Of a stretch of 64,000 nucleotides of DNA, positions 25,201 through 37,200 are shown in pieces. Below the pieces are notes generated by a model that was not told the DNA's origin, searched no databases, and saw only the letters and a list, made by a program, of their open reading frames with translations. Each line of letters begins with the position of its first letter. Within the stretch, counting starts at the first letter, position 1. The stretch spans positions 17,649,037-17,713,036 of the forward strand of contig NC_064767.1 of the NCBI RefSeq assembly GCF_011397635.1, read 5' to 3'. The stretch is from Epinephelus fuscoguttatus. Taxonomy: Eukaryota > Chordata > Actinopteri > Perciformes > Serranidae. The translations under genes and the position numbers were made by a program.

Positions 25201-28200
25201 AACAATGACAATATTTCTCACTTGATTTACAACCTCAGTAAACATGTCATAAAGCAGGGTATGCTTTTAAACATGGCTACCTTGTGATTAACAAATTATC
25301 ACAGCAACCTGTAAATCAGAATAGAGGCTAGGCTTGGGCAGTATTGCAGTATTAGAGTATACCAGGGTATTCAGAAATCCCGACATATGGATTTTTATTA
25401 ACATCAAAAATACAGGTGTTTATCTTTCTATTAAACTCATACTGAAAGGCTGTACTGAGGATGTGTTGCATGTAGTGCACAGCACACACCACCAGAGGTC
25501 AGTCTCTACTCTTGGAACAAAGAGCAGGTAGTTGAACAGAGAAACCACTGCCAGTGGTGGGGATAATGTTACAGGACTGCAAACAGCTGGCCAACAACGG
25601 CAGAGAGACCACAGGAAAAACAGCATGTTTCCACATCTAACTCGGTGAATTAAGGGTTATTGCGACCAAACCAGAGTTAGTGACTGCTGGAAAAGAGGAC
25701 GAACGAACTAGTTGACTAGCATGATGAACTAAGACGGTTTTGGTGAATTTATTTTGTTTCAACAGTTTAAATTAAGTGTGTTTCACGATGAATTTACAAG
25801 GCAATTAAGCTAGTTTTAGTTCGTTTAAAGATGTGGTTCTATTTTTCAGTTTAGTAACAAAAAAGGTCTAAAAAAATATTACCTTTCTTGATATTTTGTG
25901 ATTTTGTTTCGTGGAGCTGTAGCAAGGCGTATACTCCACAAAAACACAAAATGGGGATGACAAAAATCCAAAACTTGAGACTTCAAAATGATAAACTAAT
26001 GGGTGATGTCACAGTGGCTATGTCCACTTCTTTTACACTATCTATGGAAAAAATGTCCCCATTAAGGATAAATAAAGTGCTTCTTCTTCTTCATTAATGT
26101 GTGTGTACTGTATGTGTGCATTACACGAGTAACTTCCTGCTCTTCCAGTCTCTTCTGCTCCTCAATATTCAGGTTGAACTCCTGTTGCTCCAGGCGCTCG
26201 GCATCTGGGTCGTTCTCATTTTCACGCATCATCTCCTGGATCTGACAACAAGAAATACACACAGTTTAGTCATCGTTCATGTTATGTTCAAAACATAACT
26301 ACAAACGTTACCTGTTTGTTGAAATGATACATATTTTTAATGATGGACTTCAAGCATATCAGATACTTTCAGTTCAGTGTTGACATCAGCATGGCTTCAT
26401 AGCTTGTTTATGCATTTTATTTTATCTTTCTGCTTTGGTTTTGTTATGACGTGTTTTGCCCCCTAACTTACTGTGTGTATGTGTTGCCCTGGTAGTGACC
26501 TGCTGCATGTAATTACAGGGATAAGTCTTTTTGAACTGAAAAGCACTCACATGCTTACGTACATGCACTATGGGATGTTGTTTTGTGTTTGTCATGATAC
26601 CTTTTTCCTGCTTAGGAACTTATGACTCTTGTCTCAAGCGCAGATTGAAAAACAAACTCACAGTGTCACGTAACTCTTTGAGACTTTTCCTCAGTTTTTT
26701 CTTTGTCTCAGAATATTGCTCATTCTCTTCTTTCATAACCTAAAGAACAGATTGAAAAAACAAGTCAGATATTCATTGAATCATTTAGTGTTAAAGTGCG
26801 TACACTTATGTCAACTTCCCAACACCTGCCCACCTTCCTACTGTAGATAAACCCAAATGTCTCGCAGACACACAGTGTGTTAATTATGATGCATTTTACA
26901 ACATGAGGAAAAAAGATTAATTATATGCTATCCAACATTTTATCACTTGACATGATGCAGCTTGAATTAAGCAGAAGTGTTCGAAGAAAACGTGAGTCAG
27001 ATTAGAAAGCATGTTGCGGCATACAAGCAGGCAGGAAAATGTCTCTGCCCGTTTCCCATGTGTGATTAGCAGCGAGGTGTAAACCCACAAAGACTGCCAC
27101 ACCCTCAGTATCATTTATTGTTATCAAGGAGCTTTGTCAGGTGACAACGTATTGTACATTTATTTACAAATGCTTATCTGCTATTTGCTAATTGGTTGAT
27201 TTTCTCACTCTATAGTACAAGGCGATAAATCAAGCTGCTGCATGGAGAAACTGTTCGCCAAAAGCAGCATGGCAAGATATCACACACAGGTGCAATGGGC
27301 ACTTTCGAAATCCTCCACCTGCAACACCGCTGAGACCTGGGAGAAGTCTCTAAACATAGTTTACATTATTCACATCTTATGCCACCACCGCAAATATTAT
27401 AGCATGCTAGTCACTGACCGCCTCTCGCCTGCTCTCCAGCCAGGTGGGGTGTGAAGGAGGAGCAGACAGCAGGCTGTTATAACTCTCATCCTGCTCTGTC
27501 ACATCCACAGTCTGTGCTCCACCACTGACCTACAGAGTGTTAACAACATGGATAAATAAATAATACACAGATATAGAAACATAAATGCATTTGCTTTGAC
27601 ACATTGTTAGAATGTTAATCTAATTAAAGAGTGAGTTCAGTAGTTTTCAACCTGGACCCAATTTTCCCATGTTTTGTGTCTAATTGACTGAAGAATTGGT
27701 TCAGTATTGAGCGAGTACCAATCAGAGCATATTAACATCATCAGTTTACATCCATTGACTATTATTTCAATTGTCTAAAAACAATAATTAAAAGCATCCC
27801 TATAGTGACTGACCTTTCTGTAAGATTAAGATTCTTCATGTTTCACCTGAAACAGCCTTGAAAACGCCATTGTCAATTCCACCAGACTCCATTTAAATAA
27901 ACAGTCATTATAGCTTGTATAGAGCCAGCATATTGTCACCATTAAACCAGGTGTATTAAGGGTTTATTTCAGCTGAACCAGAGTTAGTGATGGTTGGAAC
28001 AGTCGAAAGATGAGCCAAGATAGCTTTTGTGAGTTTTATTTTGTTTTTGTAAATTTAGAAGGAAGTGTGTTTTATAATGATAAAATTAATGTTTATTCAA
28101 ATGGAGTCTGGTGTGATTGGTGACAGCAATTCTGGGGGCTGTTTTTGATAAACAGAAAGGATCTTACTCTTTAATGGTTACATTGCAGCCTGTTTAGCCA

Positions 28201-31200
28201 CCACCATCTGCAGCAGTCTCACTCAATACTGGATCAGTTTCAAAAATTGCTGTTCCCATTAGTCACTAAGAGACAAAAACATGGGAAAATAGGGTGTAAG
28301 TTGTGAAATACTGAACTTGCCCTTTAAGTAATAAACAAGGCTTTTGCATAGGCAATAAATAACATAATTTAGTATCTATCAATTGTGTAATATTCATTTC
28401 AGATGTATCACGGTGCCTTGCATAAGAACAAAAAATGCAGAGCTGTACATTTTTGAAACAGCTCTGTTACAAACAATTCACATTTATCATTATAGTCTGG
28501 GATGCCTCACACTTACAAGAGCTACAATGCCAAAATACTTTGCTGTCCAGTAAGCTGACAAATTTGATCAACATTCTAAGTCTGTAACACAATATTTTTG
28601 TTGAACCTGTGTTAGAGTGGTGTTTCATCCTTTTAGAGGTTAAAGTCTGTGGTGCTGTTGAATTTTGTTGCTGCAGTGTTTCTAATATTTTTTCCACCAC
28701 ATATATAACAATGAGGGGATACTAAAATTAAAAAAACAGCTCAGTATAACTGAACATTACAACCTTCATGAATGTCAATATTAATGCATGGCAAAGCAAC
28801 AAACATAGTAACTGTTACATAGCACTAATTAAATGCTAAAGTAGAACATAAAAATATAATTTACCTCCCTTTCCGCTGTTTTTTCAGTGCCAGCAGGAGA
28901 CTCTTGGTCCCACTCAGGCAGGTTAATGAGGACGGGATTCTCTGTGTTGATTATGGTCTTCAAGAAATGATCCATAGACTGACTGTACTCAGTAGCTTCA
29001 TTCACCTTACCAGCTGTTACACCTTTAAGTCTGTATAGAATCCACAATATATACACAATATCACAGTAGATATATGAAGATATTTGTCATAGAGGTCTAA
29101 TGATGATCCATAAGACCAAATAATTACAGAATTAACCATTTCATATGATCTTTCAAAAACAAATCATGCTGTTTCTTTCTGCCTTATGATATAATCCATC
29201 AAGTAGCCAGTTTCTATTTGTAATATATCTATAAATCATCAAGTGTAAGAGTAGAATAACATCAGTGGATAAGGCTGACCATATTCTACAGTTTTATTCG
29301 TCGACAAATCAAAATGAAAAGACCAAAGAAACTGTGCAATTACTTCATTCCTCTATAATTTCCAACTTCTGTTCCCGTCTGTGGCACTCAGCCCCAAGGC
29401 TCATTTTTTCCCACTGAAGATGCAAATCTTTAAAAAATGTTCACACATATATCATTTTTTATAGTTTGTTTGTTTTATTATTTCATAAAACAGCTAAGCA
29501 CTGTATTTTTTGCAAATGTTATTCAAACAGGAGTAAATAGCGTATTTATCACGGGCTAATTCCAGCTGTGACTTCAGTGCGCTACTGAGTATTTAAGACA
29601 GCAGGAGTGTGTATATGGGATTGACTCAAAATAAATCAGACCTGTCCTTAAAATTCCCATATCCACAATAAACAAAGACATATGGCGACCCAACAAAATA
29701 TTGGAGAAAAAAATACAATTCCTGGAACATTAAAAAAACAGTGTTCTCACAAGTAGTAAGGGCTGCGGAAAATATTTTTACACATCAAAACAATAGCGGG
29801 CAGGAGCAAGCAGAGGAGCCAGATGTAGAATGTGATCTGATTCAGGGGGGAGATTGGGCTGTTAAATTTATTGGATCTTTGTTTTCCTGCAGATTACGAC
29901 CATGATCCTCCTTGACCCACCACCTCAGTTGTATTTATTTACTACTGTCCGCCAAGGCCGACGCAAAGAGAGGAAATACTGTTTAATGTGCATTATACCA
30001 AACTGTATATGGGTGGCATCACTACTGAGAGCAACAGCTCCCTCTACTGCATTGTGTAAGCATGTCAGACTGCTTGTTGCTTTACCTGAGATCAGCACAC
30101 ACAAGAGAGCCATCTTTAAAGCCAGCAGTGAGGAGGGTCTGGCTGTCTGCAGAGAAGGACACGCTCCGAACTCCACCCAGATGCCATGAATGACACTGCA
30201 GTTCAGTGTACCGCCCCTGTACGTGCAGCAACAGCATCGTAACCACAGAGAATGAAAACTTGATTCAGAAACAAACAAAACAAAATGAGCTCCCACCATG
30301 GAAGCAGTTTCTCGGATGCGTAGGAGGCCATCTTGGCCCACAGAAGCCAGCCATAATTGATGTGGAGACAGGATGGGAGAGGCAGGGCCCAGAGGGTGAC
30401 CCCTCACTTCCTGCTCTGGCTTGAGCTGGACCACCTGTTGACTGGAGAAGCCATCTGTGTCCTGGACAAAATCAGGAAGCACAGTAATGTGTTAATCACT
30501 GTCACTGTTTCTATATGATAATAATAATAATAATAATAATAATGATCAGTGATATTTTAGGTGGATGATGAGAGAATAAGGATCATAATCTGTCACATTT
30601 GGCAGCAGTAAACCTGAGGAAGCCGAAAGCACTGAAGAGTTTTTCTCTTGTGGCAGTAAGCAAAGACCTCACTGTCTCCCAGTACACAGGATGTAAGTGG
30701 TTGAGGCACTTCATATCTGGACACTTTGAGGATGTGAGGAGACAGACAACCATGGTGGTCTACACAATCTGGACCTATAGGTAAGAAAGGACACGTCATC
30801 AATCAGCTGCTACAGCTTGCTTATCACACACACCTACAATAATAGTGAGGGCTTTTTACAGAGGTGCTGCATCAGCTTAAGCATGCATATAAAACACACC
30901 ACATATAGAAAGACTCTATAAACATTGTTATACAAGACAACTTAAGATCAAATGTTATTGGCGATTTTAAAGATATACAATGCAGGATTTTCCTAAAAAC
31001 AATGTATGGACTCATACTGAAGTTCTCCCTCTCAATCATCCCTTATGACCCACTAGAAGTATGTGGTGGTAAGACCCTGACCTTTGCGCAGATGAGGTCA
31101 GGACTTAAAGACCATAAGCACACATCCAAGAGTGAGCTATGAAAGTCACAACACAGTGGCTAAAAAAATCATAAATACAGCGAGGCGAAACATCAAGCAA

Positions 31201-34200
31201 ACAAAGAAGGAATTGGCTGTCACTTTCATTTTTGCTAGCGATATTGTTAAAAAACATTAGCAGACCATTCCAGCCTAATATACCTCTAACTATCATGTAG
31301 ATAACACCTTAAAACACACAGGCATGTTTTAACCTGTGCATGGTACAAGTCTCATCTGCAGCCACTCCCTAGACGCACTGTTTGCACTTTCCTCTTGAGA
31401 CCTATCTGTCTCATGGTCTTGCTCAGCACAGTTTTACAGGCTGTATAAACAGTGGGCGTGTTTCTGTACACCGTTCAGTTGTTTTTCTCTCTTTTTAACA
31501 TTTTTAGTGACATCATGTCTAAACAATTGGATAAAAATGTCTGGCTGAGTACTATTAATCAGTTAAGTTAATGTCTCTGGCTGTGGTTTTCTCTTTGGAA
31601 ACAATCTGAAGTCCACTGTCTGAGCATTCCCATGGATGAATCATGGGATTCCCAGCCTTATAACAATAAGAACAGAAGGCAAATGGAAGTCTCGTAAAAC
31701 TGTAACTCATTATTTATGACTGAAATGTTATGTAACATTGAAGTAAAGGAAGCTACAGGCGATCATTCATTTTTACCAACTGGCACAATCCTTGAAATTG
31801 GTTTAATACCATTGATCCCCTTGTAAACCTCTCCTCACCTAGAGTTCAATGTCCCAACATCACACCTCCCATGTCTCCAGTGGACCTCCCTGGCCTCTGT
31901 CCGAGTTTGTTTGGGTTATTATCACCACATCATCTTACGAATAATGTGTCCAAGAAGACCCTCATCTTGACACTGTCCTCACCAGTTAGTTCAGAGAGGT
32001 AATGGGAGCCACTGGACCTATTGGTTCTCTGTTCCGAACAGCTCTATCTCATCTGTACCAGATACAAATGCCCTCAATTAAAACAAAAATCCAGAGAATA
32101 AGAAGGACATGAATCTACTCCATCAGTGCTGTACCTGTAAGGTCCATCGCAGGCAGAGAGAGCAATGTGAGCAGGCTACCATCATGACTTTTGCCCTTCT
32201 GTCCAGTGCACAGTGCAAGAACTTTCACCTGCTCACAGTCCCTGATGCACTGAGTGGAAAGTGACAAAATGGGTCCAGGAACAACTGGAAAAGAAAGAAA
32301 AATGACAGAAGGATGCAGGTGAGCTTGACCTCACTCCATCTTTCAATAGTTAGACATAAAATAACCAAATACATTTTTGTTCTCAAGTTAAAGTGTTACA
32401 GAGGTACATAGCTATATCAGTTTAAAGCTCGAATGACCTCTGCATTGATATGTAAAGTGTCTTGGTACAAACAGGACAGCATAGTATCTACCTGTGTATC
32501 CTATGACTGAAAACCTCTTTGATGGCCTTGCATCTAGTACATAGATGTGTGAATCTGAGGCACTGGTGAAAAGATAGTGCCCCTCTTGATCAAAACTGTA
32601 GAAGCACAAACACACACACATACACAGAAATATAATACATGCACACAGTAAGACAGCATGTAACTACTCAATGTGACATGTCCTGAGCAGATGTGGAAGA
32701 GCAGTTGTCCTGTCTGCGTTTTTTGGGTACAGATAACCAGTGGTCGAATTGTTAATTTTTAACAAGGGGGATGCAATGTAGCTTTGATTTTTTTGCGTGC
32801 ACACATAATCAAATATGACAGCACAGATGTGCAAAATTAATCAAGATAAAGAAAAATGGCATGACCTATACCTGCTGCCTTTAAAACACAAATAATGCAG
32901 TAGTATTGCTATTGCAATACAGACAAAAACATTTTAGAGTATAAATGAGAGTAGTTCTGAAATATCCGTGAAAATTAATCTTAGACTCACTCTTATCCTA
33001 TAGACATTTCCTTAGCCAGTTGTAATTTCTCCTTACCTGTGAAGCCTTGGGCTGATAATTGGTGCTGCTGTCAGGTCCCTGTCCTGATACCTGCCTGGTT
33101 TCTCCCTGTCCCTCGTCTATCTATTGCAATAATATAGATAATAAATGTGCAAAGCAAAATAATAAATAGAATTAGGAATAGTAGTGGTGACATAGCTGTG
33201 GAAATTAATCGCACAGTCACTTTTGTGCTCTAGATATTTTCTTTCAGCCAGTTATAATCTCTCCTCACCTGTGAGAACCCTGCATGATCATCTTTGCTGG
33301 CCTCTGGTCCACTGTCTCCTCCCTGACCCTGCTCTTTCTATTGTGGCAATAAAGATTAAAGAATATATGCAAAGCAATAGTGAGCACAAGTTCTTATTAA
33401 GGAGGAGTGGGTTTTTTCCTAGCATGAAACTAGCTACCAAGGTATTTAACATAGTTAACAATAACATTAGTGTTCTTGTTTACTAGCTTAACTTGATATA
33501 TTGGCATCTATTAATTAGTCATCATTGAGGTAACATTATCTACATGCAACAGCATTACTCAACTTACACGGTTTGTTTGGAAGAAACTGTGCAAGGTTTT
33601 TTGCTTCTTGTTTGCTGGTTTGCTGAACATACAGCAGCACTGCTCAGTCAGCAGCCCACCTCTCGTCTGTGTGCAAGTGATTCTGATCACAGCATGACAG
33701 CATGTGTATGCGCCTGGCACAGTCTACTCGTGGTGCGTTTAAAGACGGCTCGGAAAAACATGTTAACACATGTTAAAAACGAATTGAATGCTTGTAACGT
33801 CTGTAAAAAGTGCGGGGGACAGAGGGCACAGATACAGGAAGTGCAGGGGACATGTCCCCTGTGTCCCACCCTCAAATTACATCCGTACCTACACACACAG
33901 ATTCTAGAATAACAAGGGGGATGCTTTTTGGTCAATTTTCTAACAAAGGGGATGGCATCTCCCCTCATCCCCCCTCAATTCGACCACTGCAGATAATTTG
34001 TGCGATGAGATATTTTGTGTTGTGTTAAACTAAAACTTTCATTTGGACAAACAGATAAACTCAGTGACCAAATCTAAGCTCTTATCTAAGGTCAAGTCCT
34101 TTTTATCATTAGTGATTTTGTAAGGGTCATACATTTTATCTCGACCTGATTTGACCACTGTAATGCCTCTATGTTGATGTTAGCCAGGCCTCCCTCACAC

Positions 34201-37200
34201 ACCTGCAGCTGGTCCAGAAAGCAAGTGAAAGCACATTCCCCCCCTACTGGCCCCTACACTGTCTGTATTTAAATCAACACATCTTTATTCCTTGGCTTTA
34301 ATTCAGTTTGAGAGTTGCCCTTTTGTCTTTTACATTGGTCTAAGGGTGGCTATTGTGTTGTTTAAAGATTTTTGTAATTGTTGGTTGTACAGCACTTTTG
34401 TCATATGTTCTTGTTTTTAAATGTGCTTTATAAATAAATTTGGATTTTGGAAACTCTGTGGCATCACAGGGATGGAGGATACTTGCACTAGGTGATCCAC
34501 AGGAGTGTGGTAGAGATGAATACGGTGCACCAGGCGAGGTTGCTGCGCCCTGTTCAGGTCAATAAAGAGGACACTTCCTGAAACCGTTCCCACAGCTGCG
34601 TATTGTGCAATAGGACAGCAGGCCAGACTTGTCACCTAAACAAAAAAGATTACAAGTTTTAACTTCACTTACATTTTCCTCCTTTATGTTCACATGCTTA
34701 TAGAACAAATTTATTAATATGACACTGCTGATATGTTCTGAATTCTAACATGTTGTGAATCTGACCTCAGCTTGAAGAGACAAAGAACCAAGGCAAATGC
34801 CATCTGTGGACCACTGCTGCAGTTGTCCCGAATCCCTCACTGACTGCGAACACAAACATCACAGCTTACTTAAAAGACACTGACTAAATTACACATGCCA
34901 TCATGAGACACTGTAATTCTTGAGCAAGACAAATGTTTTACCACACAAATGTTCTTGTCAATGTGTGACAAAGCTGCTGCCACAAAGATGCCGCTGAGAA
35001 CATCCAGGACTTTCACAATCTCATCTGACTGGGCTGGGTTCAACATATAAATTTGCCCCTGAAAAACAAGAGGCCTGTTATTTTCTAATATTTTCTTTTA
35101 GTGCACCTTTTCTCTCAAGTAACATTATTATTGTGTGTTTTTTTATGTACACATTGTGGTTTACTGAAGTACTTACAGTAGAAGAAGATAAAAGTAATGT
35201 TTCATAGTCAGGGGAGCACATCACTTTTGTGACAGGTCCTTCTAATTGCCATGTTTGTGTGATGCTGATCTTGGTCTCTTTGATTTGCAGGCAGTGCACC
35301 ACACTCTCCTGTAAAACATAAGCATTTTTAGGTGCTTTTAAATTCTAGTCAGTGAGAATTCTTGATGCCTGAAATTGCAAATCAGATCAGCAACTGGCAG
35401 GAGAATGAATGTATTATATTTAATTCAATTCTGAATGTGTCATACTCAGTGAGCCAAACAGATGTTAATGGGTGCATTGGCCTGTACCTTTCCCACAGCA
35501 ATCAAACCATTCTTGTTAAGGGTTAAACTTTGGAAGCTGCTCTGTGTGAGTTCAGGAATGGCATCAACAGCTGAGCAAAAGTGAAACACAAAACAACATT
35601 AGGCAATACTTATATAGAAGTGTAGAATCACTCCCAGTGATATTTTGAATATCTGCCCCGTCCTAGTGTCCCAGTGTGTGCGTCTGTTTACTAGTGGGGC
35701 TGAAGAGGACTGAGACAGAGAGACTCTCTGGGTCAACAAGGAGCAGAAAGCCTTCCGCACAGCCCACGTAAAGCTCTGATGTGGCTGTCCAGCAGATGGC
35801 AGTAGGAGTGAGCCTGGCCTTGGTACACAGTTTAGTCTGTGTAAACACATGTGGAGTTGGGTAACAGTTTACATTTCATCTTTGTTTGTGTACCTGGAAA
35901 CCAAACACTTTTCCCAACCAATAGATCTTATAATCACAGCTGTATCACCTAAATAAACATTAATTGGTGAAAGTGTATTTGTTTTGTTGTATTAGTGTGT
36001 AAATAACAATGAGGCAATACCATAATGCGTTCTGCCTTGTCTCCCCTGAGCCCTGAGATGGCTGAGGGAGGCATCTCAGGACCAAAATAGGGCACTGTGT
36101 CGCTGGCAGTATGAGAGGTGGGCACCAATCTCTCAACAAAAGAACCATCAGTTGCTGGAAGCTCAATCACACTGCAGTGCGACAAATATGACATACATAT
36201 TATCAGTGTTCATTGGACTACTACTGCTCCTACATGCTTGTGCAGCCAGGTCTGCTTTACCTCGGTTTCAGGACATGAAAGCTGGCACTCTTCTCAATAT
36301 TCCAGACAGTGAGGGATGTAGTGCCCAGAGCACAGAGCTGGAGCCAATTCAGAGGGTTGAAGACCAAAGTAATGACACCCTGCCCAGCTTGTGGTTGTGT
36401 ACAAATTGGCTCAGCGCTTTCCCAGTTCCTGCATCACACAGTCATGATTACAGTAACAGAGCTTCTCAGCCTAAATAAACATAACTGAAAACATGAAGTA
36501 CACAATGTAAGGTAGTGTACTGCTCTCGGTGGCTTACCACACTGTTATGGTGTGGTCTGGAAGAGAGGAACAACAGCCCAAATATGGACCACCATCACTT
36601 AATGTCAGAGATGTGTAGTCCAGTTGTGCTGTTCCTAGTGAAAATGAATGTAAGAGATATGTATACAAACAAACTACACTATCTCAATACATCTTAGAAG
36701 AAAAATATAGTAATATCATAGATAAAAACAAAACTTACAGGTGACAATATCATAGCAATTGCATAGATCTAGCTATTGATCCCAGCTACGAGAAAATATC
36801 TTACCTTTGAGTTCATTCTTCAACTGCAACTCAGGGAAAACATACACAAATATAGATGGGGATAGTTTTTCCTCAGAGAAAGCAAAGGTCCCATTGTTGT
36901 CATTGGCTGTCAGTGCACTGATGCCTCTGCCAGGACTCTTAAACACACTTTGTTTTGTTGTCTCCAGGTTCAGGAAACAGATATGACTTCCACATGTGTA
37001 ACATATTGTTTTGTTGTCGACAAACTCGATGGTCTTGTTTGTAAAACCTTGAATCCACCTAGAAGGAGTAAAACAGCTGAATATTAGCCAGCCACAACTT
37101 TTGCCTCTCATGTATGCTAACCTCAGTGACCCATATGTCAGGTGAAGTCAGGTAATCTGGGACACTTTTTGGTAGCTTACCGAGAAAATCACCCAAAACT

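Larger units (their letters stand above)
16298..29030 (-). other. cfap43: CFAP43 exons 17-38: coiled-coil half
   Basis: Exons, in order: 28865-29030, 27419-27529, 26662-26739, 26125-26241, 24696-24800, 24479-24595, 23769-23960, 23345-23566, 23096-23179, 22781-22861, 21789-21917, 21564-21683, 20608-20715, 20263-20349, 20086-20174, 19788-20001, 18635-18747, 18254-18413, 17995-18159, 16805-16885, 16554-16707, 16298-16473. Family landmarks are EQKINQIILLQ (exon 23), FNTEFDAVHKQKVQEL (exon 24), VVDQLYKSFKRRPR (exon 31) and the C-terminal AEDLAFLWAEVERLRMKNFP (exon 38). Most exons are in phase 0. A further 51-nt in-frame exon at 24300-24350 is possible, between exons 22 and 23. Confidence 0.92.

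Noticed and set aside
29925-30482. 185-codon minus-strand open frame
   Set aside because: It is two CFAP43 exons (15 and 16) plus the intron between them and read in part in the wrong frame; it is not a separate gene.
33544-33912. 122-codon frame inside the intron 11 hAT element
   Set aside because: No transposase, BED or dimerisation motif; the cysteine pairs (CNVCKKCGG) are too few to call a zinc finger domain.
35886-35948. Candidate CFAP43 exon with AG and GT borders
   Set aside because: It cannot be joined in frame to exon 5 (phase 0 end) without a stop; exon 5 joins exon 6 at 35836 directly with good family fit.
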